DNA from: Epiperipatus broadwayi
Lineage: Eukaryota > Onychophora > Udeonychophora > Euonychophora > Peripatidae
Reading direction: 5' to 3'
DNA length: 64,000 bases
Assembly: GCA_028023455.1 (NCBI GenBank)
Contig: JAQFVV010006334.1
Coordinates: 3,302,596 to 3,366,595 of the forward strand
Each line of letters begins with the position of its first letter. Positions within the stretch are counted from its first letter, which is position 1. The translations under genes were made by a program, and so were the position numbers. The notes under the pieces were generated by a model. That model had not been told where the DNA came from and ran no database searches. It worked only from the letters and a program-made list of their open reading frames with translations. Of the stretch, positions 1 to 12,329 are shown piece after piece.

Positions 1-410
1 TGGAATGTAAAAGTTTATGATAGATGCCCTAATGTTTATAAATGTAAACCCTAACATTACTATGTTTAATTCCATGATATTTATTTTTTTAAAGTATATG
101 TAAATTTCTGGTAAGAACTGTTTCAGGAATATTCAGTATAAATACATGCAAACCTTGAAAGTTTATTTCAATTTTAATAGTTAGAAAAGCTTCAAGATAT
201 TTTATGATATGAATGATAATAAAATGAAAGTAGAAAAGATTTAGTATTGTTCGGCAGTTCTTAAACAGTAGTCCATAGACCTTCAAGGTGTATATGAAAA
301 GTTTCAGAATGTCCATAATATTGAATTGGAAAAAAAAAAATACTATTTTTATTTTCTCTGATGTCTAATATCTAGAATTTCTTTTACTTATGAATCTTGA
401 AAAATCACAT
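1..410. other. AT-rich stretch, nothing recognised
   Basis: No exon-like open frame, repeat or RNA gene was seen. The only long open frame (minus strand, 89-316) has A/T-biased residues and no recognisable motif. Confidence 0.5.
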
Positions 411-414
411 TCAT

Positions 415-1370
415 ACTCTGAAATTATGGTAGTTGTTTAACTTGTGCTTTGATTTATAGATTATAAAAAGGCATTTGATTCCACAAACATTTGATTAAAA
501 CTTTGGAATATCAAGATATAAACCTAGGATCAATCATATTCTGAAAAATATTTATCAAAATGCAATAGCACCGAATAGATTACATGACAATACTAAGAAA
601 ATTAATAGTGATAAAGAAATACAACAGGATGATTCTATATCACTAAAACATTTTATAGCAATTTTATATTAAAATGGAAAAGTAAGAAAATAAAGGCATG
701 AAATATTTTGCAGATGATGTAGTTATTTTGCAAATAAATTTCAGATGTTGCAAAAGTTATTAGATGGAAAATAGGAATGTAGATCTAAAAAAAAAAATTC
801 AAGTTAGTTTTGATTAATTTTCTCGGAAAAAGAAAATAAGACTGATAATTGTAAATTACAAAAAGTTAACAATCATAAATATATATCTTGATCATATTAT
901 TAATACAGAAGGAAACATGATGAATGAAATTACATTAGAATTAAAGTTAAGAAAATATGCTTATGTTTTTGAAAACAGAGATCAGATGTGTTTTACCAGT
1001 TCTTATTTATAAACTTGGAAACTTAATAGAAGAGCAATACAGACACTTAAGAGCATTCAATGGAATATAGATTGGAAGATCAAAAGCATAGTACTTGGTT
1101 GAGAGAATAAAAGGCATCATTGAAAGAATTAAGACCCTGAAGTGAAGTTAGACTAGTCAAATTTCTTATAATATATGGACAGTTAGAGTTTAAAACTGGA
1201 TCCAATGAAAGCATAAAAATTTAAAAAGACTAAATGTGTAAGTAAGTTAGTATGGTGTGAAGAAAAGGATCAATGAATATGAGACCATCATATGGTGCAT
1301 CAATATTTCAAAATGAGGAATTTATATAATCAACAAAATAATAATAATGATAAAAATGAAAATAAAAAAA
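415..1370 (+). mobile_element. RTE-like LINE remnant, 3' half (RT domain)
   Basis: This is a decayed, 5'-truncated non-LTR retrotransposon. Around 462-483 the plus strand reads YKKAFDS, matching the RT motif in which a tyrosine/aspartate pair precedes KAFD. At 707-730 it reads FADDVVIL, the catalytic box containing the two adjacent aspartates. Stops and frameshifts separate the two blocks. The downstream part keeps the post-RT region seen in the other copies (tyrosine-rich, then a TWxL-like stretch near 1010-1060). The copy fades into an ATA/GAT/A-rich tail at about 1330-1370. It belongs to the same family as the copies at 2590-5390 and 47235-52200. No function remains. Confidence 0.75.
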
Positions 1371-2585
1371 AAGACTAATTCCCTCCCCATCATTTTTTCC
1401 CCCTGAAATCTATTTTTAAAAACTTCTTGGTTTTTAACAGCAAACTTAATATTAGCTTTAAAAATAAATTTTCCAATTAACTTTCTCTTCCATTTGCTAC
1501 ATATTTTAACAAGTGGAAACTTTTTGTAGAGAAAATAAAAACACTAAATGACAAAAAAAGAAACATGATTCTTCCATCAATTTAGATCAGTTATTTACAA
1601 ATGTTTATTCAAATATATGTTTATATATATGTTATAGTAGTATATTTATTTTTCTTATTAATGTGTGTGTAAAAGAGGGGGGTAGAACTACTTTTAAGTA
1701 AACCAATGTAAGATAAATGTCTATCCAAAAGCCCTCATTTTAGGAACAGTACTTGCCAATTATTGAGCAGGAAGATCTTGAGAATGTTTTTCAAATTTAC
1801 TCTCCAATGTTCATTTTCATACCGATATTAGATTGGCAATAGGCCAGTTTTGTGGGGGGAAAAAATCCTAACATTGTTGGAATTTAGAAAAGTTTTCAAA
1901 TTTTAATTAGTTGGTACTTCAATCCAGGTCTTAGCACACCAAATGGATATTCCATCACTTAAATCTATCTTTAAGATTAAATAAAAATGCTACTTAAGTA
2001 AATCCTAATTCACTCAAAAATAATAATGTCTGGCAGTCATGAAAATGTAGGAATAACTTTTAATTTATCTATGGAAGAAGTTATTACATTTTAAAAAGAA
2101 TTTATAGTACTGCAATTGCATTACTATCTTAACAGTCACAAATTACAATTTAATAAATTCTTGATAAAAAAAAAGGAAACTCAGTAATAATGATTTATAC
2201 TGCAATGATTGTTCTTTCAAAAAAAAAAAAAAAAACCAGAATATATAACAGTAAACTTGAGTTAACAATATAAATTATTAATGATTGTTAAAAAAAAAAA
2301 AAAAATTAATTATTTGTATGTATGTTTTTTAAAAAAGTTCAAAATTCAGGTGTGTGAAAAATCATTGAGTAATAATAAAGATGTATTTAATCATTAAAAA
2401 TAATTTGAAGTTATATATCAAATTTATGAAATTTAATAATTTCATTTTTTAAAATGTGATTGTAGAAATATACATTAAAATTTATAAAAATGTATGTTTT
2501 AAACAATGATACTTATAAAGTTTGCAATTAGCTGAAAGAAAATCCTATGATTCTTCAAGAAGACTTGAAAGCAAAAAAAGACAAA
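1371..2585. other. Intergenic, AT-rich with poly(A) runs
   Basis: Nothing gene-like was seen. Long A runs at about 2219-2235 and 2290-2304 may be old retroposon tails, but no flanking duplication was found. Confidence 0.45.
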
Positions 2586-2589
2586 TTCC

Positions 2590-5390
2590 TAATGTTTAAT
2601 CCATACAATCTTACATTGCAATTGTTATTACTTTATGATAAGCTACTTACTAATATGCATTAACCAATGTAATATATTTATTATTTTCTTTATCTTTGAG
2701 TTTAAGTCATAGAAAAACATCAAATTCTTTTTTTCTCTGTTGAAGGATAGTTCTTAACTGAAGCACCACTTGAGTTTTCTTGAAGAGGGGATGAATGTGT
2801 GGGGGTTTTTTTTTTTTTAATGAACTTTTCCAACTATAAAAGATAAAACATGGTCCTTATTCCCAGAAGGCCATAGAGTCATTAGTAAATGTAGCAGTTG
2901 TCAGCCAGGGGCAAGAATTGCAAAAAATCTACTGGATGTGGATCCAGGCTATCATTTGATGTAAATTTTTATTCAGCTATCTACATCAGCCAATCGCTTT
3001 CACCTGAAGAATAACCCAATATTAAATGGAATATTATTGCACTTTATGAAGTTAAAAGATGCAGAGAATTGATTTGAAAAATGGCAGTATATCTACAAAG
3101 GCAAAAATATAGGAATCATAAGTGGGGTGGGATTTATAAGGAAAAACAAATTGAGCAGATTGATGTTATACCAGAAGGAACGTTAAGATTCATTTTAATG
3201 GAAAATAGCAAATACAGATAATTCAAGTTTATCCCCAAGTATGTCCTCATTGTAGTAAAAAAGTAAAGACTTTTTATGCAGACATAATTTAATCACACCG
3301 AAGAACTTTTTAAAAATTGTCACAGGAAATTTTAATGCTAGAATTGGGGGGGAACACTCAAAAGATGAATGCACTGTGGCTAAATATTGTTATGGTGACA
3401 GAAATGAGAGGACTTAAAACTTATGGAATTGCAAAAAAAAAAAAAAAAAATTGTATATTATGAATTTTTTCTTTGAGAAAAATGCTAAATAGAAATACAC
3501 ATAGAAGCATCCAAATGAAGATATAGAACAAACAGATTATGTTTCAACTACGTACTTCATGATTTTATTGTTCATAATAGATTTAAGTCAGGATGTAATC
3601 ATCAATTAATTAATGTAAGATACATGTTAATGCAAAATAAGGGACAACAACTATTTAAAAAAAAAAACAGAATCAACAGCTAATATTTCTAATCTTCAGA
3701 ATTATTTCAATGAATTTAAATACAAACTTGCTAATCATTTTAAAATAATAATATATTTTGAAGATGATTTTAAACTTCTTGAGAACCAATAAAAAAAATA
3801 ATTGATACACTACTAAGATCAACAAGTAAAAAAGTAACAATTTACCAGTAAATTTTTGACTGAGACAAAATAATGTATGAAGAAAGAAGTAATGCGAAAA
3901 TATTTAAAGAAGATATATTAAAAAGAATTGAATATCTGGAGTTCTGTATAAAGTTATGAAAAAGAGTTAATAATGATATAAATGAATATAACTGTGAATT
4001 GGTAAGAAAAGTTATTCCGAAGAGAATAAAAGTCTCAAAGATATAAAACAGCAATAAGCAAAAAAGATGGAATTATTATTAAGAAGAGGGTTAATATAAA
4101 ATGTCTGGAAGAATTTACAAGGAATTATATAGTAATAAATAAAAAGAAAAGAAAATATCTTATATAATTACTACATCTTCTCAATTGTCAATTATTTTAT
4201 ATGAAGAAATGAAATATGCAATTAAAACTATAAAGCAGAACATTTAAGGCAATAATGAAATTATTACTGATATTTTAAAAGCAGATTAACATAAAAAAAT
4301 TCTTGTTAAAACTATATATAAAGATGTACCAAATGGCAATTGTAATATTGATATTTAAACAAGATAATTATAGAAGATATTAAAAAAATTTCAGATCTAT
4401 CACTCATATCACCAAGATAATTATAACTCATTTTAGCAAACATGAAACTCAAATTAGATGAATGTAAAAGTAGTTTTAGCACAGTGGATCATATTCAGTT
4501 ATTGAAAGAAACTATAGAAAAGATTAATGAATATGAATTGCCATTATGTTTTTTTATGTTGATTATGAAAAGACATTCTGATTAACATATTAAACTTTCA
4601 AGATATCAATCTAGAATAATATAATATTTTAAATATCAAAATGCAATAGCAATTAGATTGTATAGTGGCTCAAAAAATATTAACACTATTAAAGATGTAT
4701 GACAATGTGATTACATATATCCAAATCTTGTTACAAAGTTTTATAAAAAATATTTCATGGATTACAATAAAAAATTCAGGGAATAAAATACATAAAGATA
4801 ATAAAATATATAAAGACTTTGCAGATGATGCTTTTGGTTTTGTAAATAATACCTCACAGCTTCAAATGTTATAAGAACTATCAGATGAATTAAGAAAGTA
4901 GTACTAAAGACAAATATGAATTAAAGTAATAATCAATAAATTTTCTCAGAAAAAGAAAATAAATAATGATGACCATGAATTACAAGTTAACAATTATAAA
5001 TATTATGATCAGATTATTAATACAGACCAAAATATAATGAATAAAATTAATTATAATATTAAATCTGGAAGGAGTGGTTTTGGTCAGGAAAAATGCCTAT
5101 ATTGTTTGAAAGGAAGGTTTCTAATAGATGTGTTTTATCAGTTCTTACTTATGAATCTGAAACATGGACACTTAGTAAAAAAGCAATAAACTTCAGATCA
5201 CTCAATGATATGTGGGGAAGTATTGGGAATAACAAGAAGACTAACAATGAAATACTTAAATAAGAGAACTAACAGATATTATCAACAAAATATTAACATC
5301 AATTGGTATGATGTGAAGAAAGCAGCTATGGAATAAAAACCTGGGTCAATAATGGTTGAAAACAATTATAATTAATGATATGATTTAGTT
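2590..5390 (+). mobile_element. RTE-like LINE, near full length, heavily decayed
   Basis: This is the most complete uninterrupted LINE copy. A 5' region (about 2590-3060) is shared with the copies starting near 47235 and 62745. The endonuclease domain follows: GNFNARIG at 3325-3348 is the conserved apurinic-endonuclease motif (D/N-F-N-A-R-x-G), and around 3459-3545 comes the stretch ending in a TDY-like motif that closes this domain in RTE-type elements. The RT domain follows with FSTVDHIQLL at 4471-4503, YVDYEKTF near 4553-4576 and FADDAFGFV at 4818-4844. The coding strand has many stops and shifts, so no protein can be made. The element fades out near 5390. Assignment to RTE rather than a neighbouring clade rests on motif spacing read by eye. 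Confidence 0.8.
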
Positions 5391-6330
5391 TATATATTTA
5401 AGAATAAAAATTTAAGAATATATCACGCTGATGTATAATTTCTTGACTATGATTATCCGATAACACTGGAGATAAGTACCTCTAAATAAAAATAATAAAT
5501 CTATCAGTATTTAAATGATTAGTTGTAACTTATGGCATAAATCAATAATTTATGTGAATTAAAAGATTTTCTAAAACACATCACTTTTCAGCCCTATATA
5601 ATCCAGACTTTTAACATAGGCCAATCCTAAACATTTGCAAAAAATTATACATAGTTCAGTGCTTAACAATAAAGAAATTTTAAGTTAAAAATAAATACAT
5701 ATTGGTAAAAAAAAGCATCACATGACAATACTACAACATTATATGATATTCCTCATACTACAAAAATATTACATGATTTTGCACGTCCATTAATAAAGCA
5801 AATATGGTTAAAAAAAATCAGAAATTCCATTTATTAAAAAAATATATAGCAGCAGAAATAGGAAGACATCCACTTCTCAAAACATGTACATTTATTTATA
5901 ATACAAAAAAAAAAAATGTCAAAGAAATAAATATCAAATTTACACACAATCACAACAACAAAAAAGGAGTGAATTGAATTATATTAGAACATTTGTTTAA
6001 AAAATTCAAGATTGTCTTTTTTTTTTTTTTCTTAATTCAAAATCAGTAAAGTTTTTTTGAATAATAAATCTTTTAAATTGTTTTTGAAATAGTACAGAAA
6101 AAATAATTTACGCTTTTAATTAAAAAAGAATTTTCCTGATAAAATTGTTGGAAAGTTTTTGAATGTTTCATTAAAATCTATAAATGAAACTGCACATTTT
6201 TTAATGCCAATAACAAAATAAATATTGATGGTGATTGTCTTATTTGTTAAATAGATGGTGATTGTCTTAAACAACAATCTAAAGTTATTTTAAAAGTTAG
6301 TTACAGTATATAGCTAAAACTTTTGCAGAG
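5391..6330. other. Intergenic, nothing recognised
   Basis: AT-rich with short A and T runs. A 17-base word (atggtgattgtcttaaa-like) is imperfectly repeated at about 6228-6265. No gene or transposon was recognised. Confidence 0.4.
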
Positions 6331-6335
6331 AGTAG

Positions 6336-6522
6336 TTAAAGCTTAAGACCCATCATAATTTCCAATAACAGAGCTATAATTGGTGGAGTGTCTTCAGACT
6401 GCAATATTAATAAACTTTCAAAAACCTTATAATCAATCACTCCACAGGAATTTTTGATAGTATCTTTGGGGAAGTTATATTCTGGATGTCTAGCTAGATG
6501 AACACTTAGAGTTTGTTGCAAA
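6336..6522 (-). CDS. Possible terminal coding exon, unknown protein
   Basis: On the minus strand a T-rich stretch ends in AG immediately before 6522. An open frame then runs to a TAA at 6336-6338. Its translation starts LQQTLSVHLARHPEY and ends ALLLEIMMGLKL. It has a balanced amino-acid mix (H, R, P, D, C, S, Q), unlike the I/F/K/N-rich noise elsewhere. This would fit a last exon of about 61 codons with a helical C-terminus. I do not recognise the protein. The splice acceptor is plausible but not strong, no upstream exon can be joined to it with confidence, and the frame length alone is not significant in sequence this AT-rich. It could also be part of an unrecognised transposon. Confidence 0.35.
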
Positions 6523-6524
6523 CT

Positions 6525-8875
6525 ATTATTTTACAAAAAAATATCTGCTAATAATACAATGTTTACAAATAGCCATTTAAAAAATAATCAAGACTTCAAT
6601 TCTATAACATGCCAGTGATTTTCTTCACAAAGACTACTTTAAAATAAATTTCTTAGTTTATATTTATTAATATTCAATACCTATTGTTCAAAAATCCAAA
6701 TAAAATTTCAAAGATGATCTTTTATAATAAATAAATTAGTTTGTACAAGATTATCAAACATTTATTATTGAATGTATGATGTCCAGGATTTATGGACTCA
6801 AATATATACTAAATATAAAAGAAATAATATATTTTGCAATTTATAAATTATGTATTAAATAAATAAAACAAAATAAAAGCTAGTCCACACACAAAATAAA
6901 TGGTAATTAAAAAATGCTATACATAATCCATATTAATAGATATCTTAAATGAAAACAATTTTTTAATCAAATCAAAAGCAGATGTGAATCAAAAAATGAT
7001 TCATTTGGAGAACATTGAAAAATATACATGATATAAAATATGCATTAGCCTAAGTGAACATTTTTTAAATTGCCTTCACACCTAAGTTTGAGGCATCATT
7101 AATTTTGAATTATATTAATGAATGACACTATAATATTGAACATCATAGCATTAGTTTGTCATTTCATTTTGTCATGGACAGTTTCACTATTTTTACACAG
7201 CCATTAACAGTTCAGTTCACTTCTATTATATGTATTAAAATGCTGATCAAGGAATACTAACTAAGCACCTTCTTGTTGCATTTTGAATATTAGAAAGTCT
7301 TTTCATATAAGAACTCATTATTAACTTCCCATTTCATTTTTTTTTTTTTTTACTGAAATGTAATTCAATTTCATGATTTAATTTTGTTAGATTTGCTGGT
7401 ATGAATGCCTTTATTCCTGCAACTTCATTTCTTATAATGTACTTTTAGCCTAATGTTTGCATTTAATTTGGCAAGTTGTTTTCATTTAAAACTAGACTTC
7501 TTTTTACTTTTTTTTTTATCTAATACACATTTTCAGTATTAATCACCTTTATTTTTAATCATTACACATTTTGTGCTTGAATTACCTTTTGCTTTTTTTT
7601 AAATACAGATTTGTGCATGAACCATCTTTCAACTTTCTCATATTTAATACAAATTTTTTTATGGCAAAACAAACACTCTTCATTTTATTTAATACAGATT
7701 TCTTGTAAATTTAAGACATTGTAAACTGAATAAGATATTAGCATTTATTACAAATTTACATTTGTGTGCACATTTTATGTGCTGTTGATGTATATTTGTT
7801 AAATAACATGTTGTTTTGTTAAATAATTTATTTTTATTGCAAAATATACAATTTTCTTGATTTTATTTAATTATATCTCTATATTTGTAAATTCAAAAAC
7901 AAATGTGAACATTTTATTTTCTTTTGCCCAATGTTGAGTAGTCAGCTTAATCACAGTGAGTAGAGTGTATACACAACAAGTCCAAATATTCTAATTATGG
8001 AAACATCTTTTCATTTCTGATCACACACAAAATACTGTATATCTAGCAATACTTGAGCATTAAATAATGATCAATAACTAATTAACTATTGGATAAAGAT
8101 AATATGTTCTGTTTATTAAACATTTATTTTTATATTGGTATAACAATTTAAAAAAAATTAAAATAGCTCACTTATTTCTCTACCCCTAGCTTTCTTATTG
8201 TAAAATGCATGTCAGCTTATTGAGAAATTAATTACGAATTTTTTTCCCCCTTTCTTTCTAGAAATATTAAATACAGTTAGAAATTAGTTCTAATAATTGA
8301 AAATGATGGAAAAACTAAAAAAGAAAATAATAGTAGCATGAAGATCAAGTCAATTTACAAGTATTTATTGAATTGTGTTTCTTAGTATGATAATTTATTT
8401 ATCATGTTTGGTTAATTTTTTTTTTTGCTCAGTTTACCTTCATAATGAAAGAATCAATTCTGGTTTTTCACCAAAAATTTAAGGTCTCATAACTGTTACC
8501 AGATTAAAGGACTTATCAGAATACTAATCATTGGATCAACGATACTGCATCTGCAAAATGTGAATTTATATTAGGATGCTAACTGTTAAATAGTCTGATT
8601 ATTACCACTGAGAAATAAGATGTACATATTTTTCTTTTTATGTAGTATTAAGAAACCAGTTCTATCATTTTTTACTTTGCTTAATGGCACCATCATTTTC
8701 CCATCATTCGCATATACTTATAATCAGAAAGTTTAGATTAAATTAGTAGTATTATATAAAAATTAAAATATACAAAGAGTGATTAGCAGAGATTTATCTG
8801 TGACTGATTAACAATTGAAATATTTGAATGTGGTAATGTAATGCTCCATAGTGATAATCATATCATCATATTAAA
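6525..8875. other. Intergenic or intronic, nothing recognised
   Basis: T-rich and A-rich sequence with no clear repeat boundaries. If the exon-like segments on either side belong to one minus-strand gene, this would be an intron. Nothing in the sequence proves that. Confidence 0.35.
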
Positions 8876-8879
8876 TGCA

Positions 8880-9009
8880 TTAATGGAGCAACTGCTGAAA
8901 AGCTGCAGATATCACAAAATGTGATATAATGGTTGCAGCAATATGAATTAGGCCTAAAATAACAACTTGAGCAGTATCCATAAGCAGATATCTTTCAACT
9001 TTACCATTA
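8880..9009 (-). CDS. Possible coding exon, membrane-helix-like, unknown
   Basis: The minus strand has a pyrimidine-rich acceptor-like sequence (ccttttcacaaatag) ending at 9010. An open frame follows, starting NGKVERYLLMDTAQ, then a hydrophobic stretch rich in I, L, A and V (VVILGLIHIAATII), and ending FQQLLH before a TAA at 8880-8882. The hydrophobic run is long enough for one transmembrane helix. The open frame continues upstream to 9272 (130 codons in all), but that part is low-complexity. A possible donor (GTGATA) lies before the stop, so this could be an internal exon. I do not recognise the product. AT-rich noise often imitates membrane helices. Confidence 0.28.
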
Positions 9010-9286
9010 CTATTTGTGAAAAGGAATATATGTTTAAAAACAAATATAATTGTAGAGTTATCTTTTACAAAATGCCAAAACAATATAAAATTATAATTTT
9101 GACTGTTAATTACTTCACATTTGTAAAAAGTTAAGGATATATATATTTTAAATTCCATATTCATCTTTATAACAAAATTTGTTTCTAAGCAAATGTAAGT
9201 AAAAAATAAAAATAAACAAATGGTTTGCCATTCTGCTGCTATCAACAGACATTTAGCTTTCAAGTCTGCCATTTTAATACTACATC

Positions 9287-9715
9287 AGGGGTGGCCAAGC
9301 TTCATGTCTGTAAGAGCTATGTGTTAAATTTGTGATATATTCAAGAGCCAAAATTAAATTTTTGATATATTCAACAGAATCAAATATTTGATTTATTAAT
9401 AAAATTTATTAATTGGACAAAAAAAAAAATCAAGAAAGTGAGAATAAAATCAATAAAAATGTATTTATTATTCTTATGCGATTGTGTCTGATAACAAAAA
9501 GATTAAAATTTTGTATATAATTTGTTAATGAAGCATGCAGTAGTTCTGTAAAGTGATCATTTAACAATTGTTCTTTATTTTTTTTAAAAAAAACTTTCTT
9601 GTAGAATACACAAGAATACATTATCCCAAAAACTGATATTAGTTTGCAAGCAGTTTCTTTTAAATAGTGATACTTATGGCAATAATTCTTTATTTCTCTG
9701 GATATCAATTAAAAA
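9287..9715 (-). mobile_element. hAT transposon, 3' end with transposase C-terminus remnant
   Basis: The plus strand at 9287 begins CAGGGGTGGCCAAGC, a typical hAT terminal inverted repeat. Behind it, on the minus strand at about 9480-9700, a decayed frame contains ISVFG followed by NDHFTELLHASLTNY. This resembles the C-terminal dimerisation region of hAT transposases of the general-transcription-factor-II-I-repeat/ZBED type, where a 'phenylalanine-glycine, then R-L-T-D-x-H-L' block precedes the end. The opposite terminal repeat was not found, so the copy is truncated or its other end has decayed. No 8-bp duplication can be tested. Confidence 0.55.
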
Positions 9716-9719
9716 TAAC

Positions 9720-11500
9720 CTATATTGCTCAATAAAGTAGAAGAATAAACTAGATAACATTTGGATTAAAATTGTATAAAGAATAACAACATCACTATAC
9801 AAAGTCTAAACAAAAACTGAACCAACAAGTTTGAACAATGCATTATATTTCCAGGAAATGATAATAAAATCATAAAAGTTGATGATGTAAATAATCATTA
9901 TTAAACTGCTATCACAAAGAAATAAATCATATATGGCTTCAAAATAAAATATAAATACAACATGTTAATATAAATTATATTATGGCTTTATTTCAAAAGT
10001 TTCATGAGAACAGTATTTGGCTTCCCAGGTCACAGTTTGTCCAGGATGGCACTATAGTAAACTATGTAGAGAAGGCATGCACAATTCCATTAAATGTTTG
10101 ATAATAAAGTCATTTAGTATCAAGATACTAAACATACATATATATTTGTCAGGTGACAAAATAGGGCTGATCACAGGGATTATAGATCAAAGATAACAGA
10201 AAGACTTTCAGATGTAAGGGTTAACTACAATTAACTAATAAGCAGCATCCAATCGCCTGTTGCCTTATCGATTAAGATATAGTTTCATTAAACTGTTTTC
10301 GATAGAAAGCTTTTCTTTCATTCTCCTTATTTTTTATTTTATTTTACTATCCTCAATCAGTTAAATTAATATAGAATCTGATCATGCCATTGATTATTTC
10401 TATACACTGCAGAGTTGGCTACAAAACAGTTAAAGACTTTTATAAATACTTGAAATTTCTTTGTAAATAAATTAGTCTACATAAAAAGAGGGTAAATAAA
10501 AATGAATAAAGAAAATATAAAAGAAATAAGCAGGTGTAAGTGTAGGAAGTTTGGTAAATGAAGGACAGATGAAAATAAAAGTTTTTACAGAGAAAATGTT
10601 TTTAGGTAAAGATATATCTATAAAGATATTACAATCTGATTTTGAATTATGATTTTTGTCAAGTGACTTTTATCATTAAATATATATATAATGCTACTTT
10701 ACTGAGAGGAAAAATTAAAAATTCAAAGTTGAAAATATTATTCAGGAAAAAGAAAAAAAATTTTTCAATGAAATAATATAAAAATTAAAGCCAAATTTCT
10801 GCATTGTGAATTGGACTTGGATAAAGAAACAGTAGCAGATATTAAACAATAATTGATATTCAAATGCATATATACTCATTAAAGATGAAAGAGACAACAG
10901 AACTGTCTATATTGCTATACAATAGTCTACTCTTGAATTTCTGTAAGAAAAAAGAATATAAAGATTGCTCTTGATTTTAAGATAAAAGATCATATCAAAC
11001 CAATGAGCTTTTTTAAATGATAGCAAAGATTTTTAATGTTAGTTAGTAGGGTTAAAAAAAATTTCATTATAAATTTTAAATTACTGAACTAAGAAAAGAT
11101 TTCTGAAAATGTTTTTCTTTCCAATTTAACATTCACTTTCCAAGCTGCTTTAAAAAAAAATTTTTAATGGAAAGGAAATAAGTGGTATGTATCAGGCAGA
11201 TACACTTGTTTTAAAAAAATATGTTTTTATTTATGATGTATAAGATGTTTAGTCAATTGTCAGTAGGCTATAGATTAAACTCAGCAAATCAATTTTTTTA
11301 AAAGAATATTGTTAAATGCTTAAAGAACATAATAAGTAATTATATCTGGAATAAAGATATTTTTAATAAGAATATCAAACTTTCACAAACATTTTGTATA
11401 ACGGACTTACATCATTTTCTCTCTTTACAAAAAAAGGAGACCAGTGAATTAAAGAATCCAGTGACAGTTTACACCAAATTCAACAAGAATTAATAAGGTA
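9720..11500. other. Intergenic, nothing recognised
   Basis: AT-rich. No coding exon or transposon domain was seen. The stretch 10020-10260 has somewhat higher complexity, but no identifiable motif. Confidence 0.35.
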
Positions 11501-12329
11501 CACTGTGATGATCATCCCAAATTGGAATCTATTCTCTTTAGGGAAGACTGATGCTTTTCCAGTTGCTATGAGAACAACAGCAAGCTTAACACTTATTGGA
11601 TCAAGAAACTTCTTTCTAAACATAATTACATGGTTATAAAGAAAAGAAATCTGATTATAGTTAGGCCCACCAACATTTTACAAGTTTTACTGGAATATTT
11701 GGCGTGAACATGTCAGATCATAAACCCTAATTCTTTCTAAATAATAAAAATGAATAGTAATTAGATAGCTGTTTAAGATCCAAAAACTAAATACCAAAAT
11801 AATAAATAATCAAATGATTTATCACTTGGCCTCAAACAGTGATTCAAGCACAAAAATGAGAGACTTAGAGCTTCAATCCAGGAACTATTATCTTTTGAGT
11901 ATACCACTCTACCATATAAAAGAAGTTTAAATGCAATAATAACTCTATTATCTAAATCAAAAACTTTAAAAGTGAAGGCAGTAAGAGTTCATGAAAGTGT
12001 GCTAAATTTGGAAAAACTGAGAAAGATTCAAGAACATAACTTTGATATTAAAAGATGTAGGAAAAAATTCTCAAAGGATATAGAAAAAATTATGGTGCAA
12101 TTAGATTAAGTTAAGAAATAAAGAAAATGAGTATATGAGAATATTGATATAGTGAAATTTGAATATATGCATTGAATTAGCTAAATCATGGCATTGAAGA
12201 CCAAACATATCTATAACAAATATAATATTCAGATTATTCTCCATTTCCATACCCTATTTATAATTAATTTGCTTAAATGTTTCAAATGTTAGCTAAGTAA
12301 AAGTTTATTCGATATGTTAATTTTGTTAA

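Noticed and set aside
4665-4874. Separate small gene (69 codons)
   Set aside because: It contains FADDAFGF, the RT catalytic box of the decayed LINE; just a surviving open stretch.
9430-9708. 92-codon minus-strand open frame as a host gene
   Set aside because: Reads as a hAT transposase C-terminal block next to a hAT terminal repeat.
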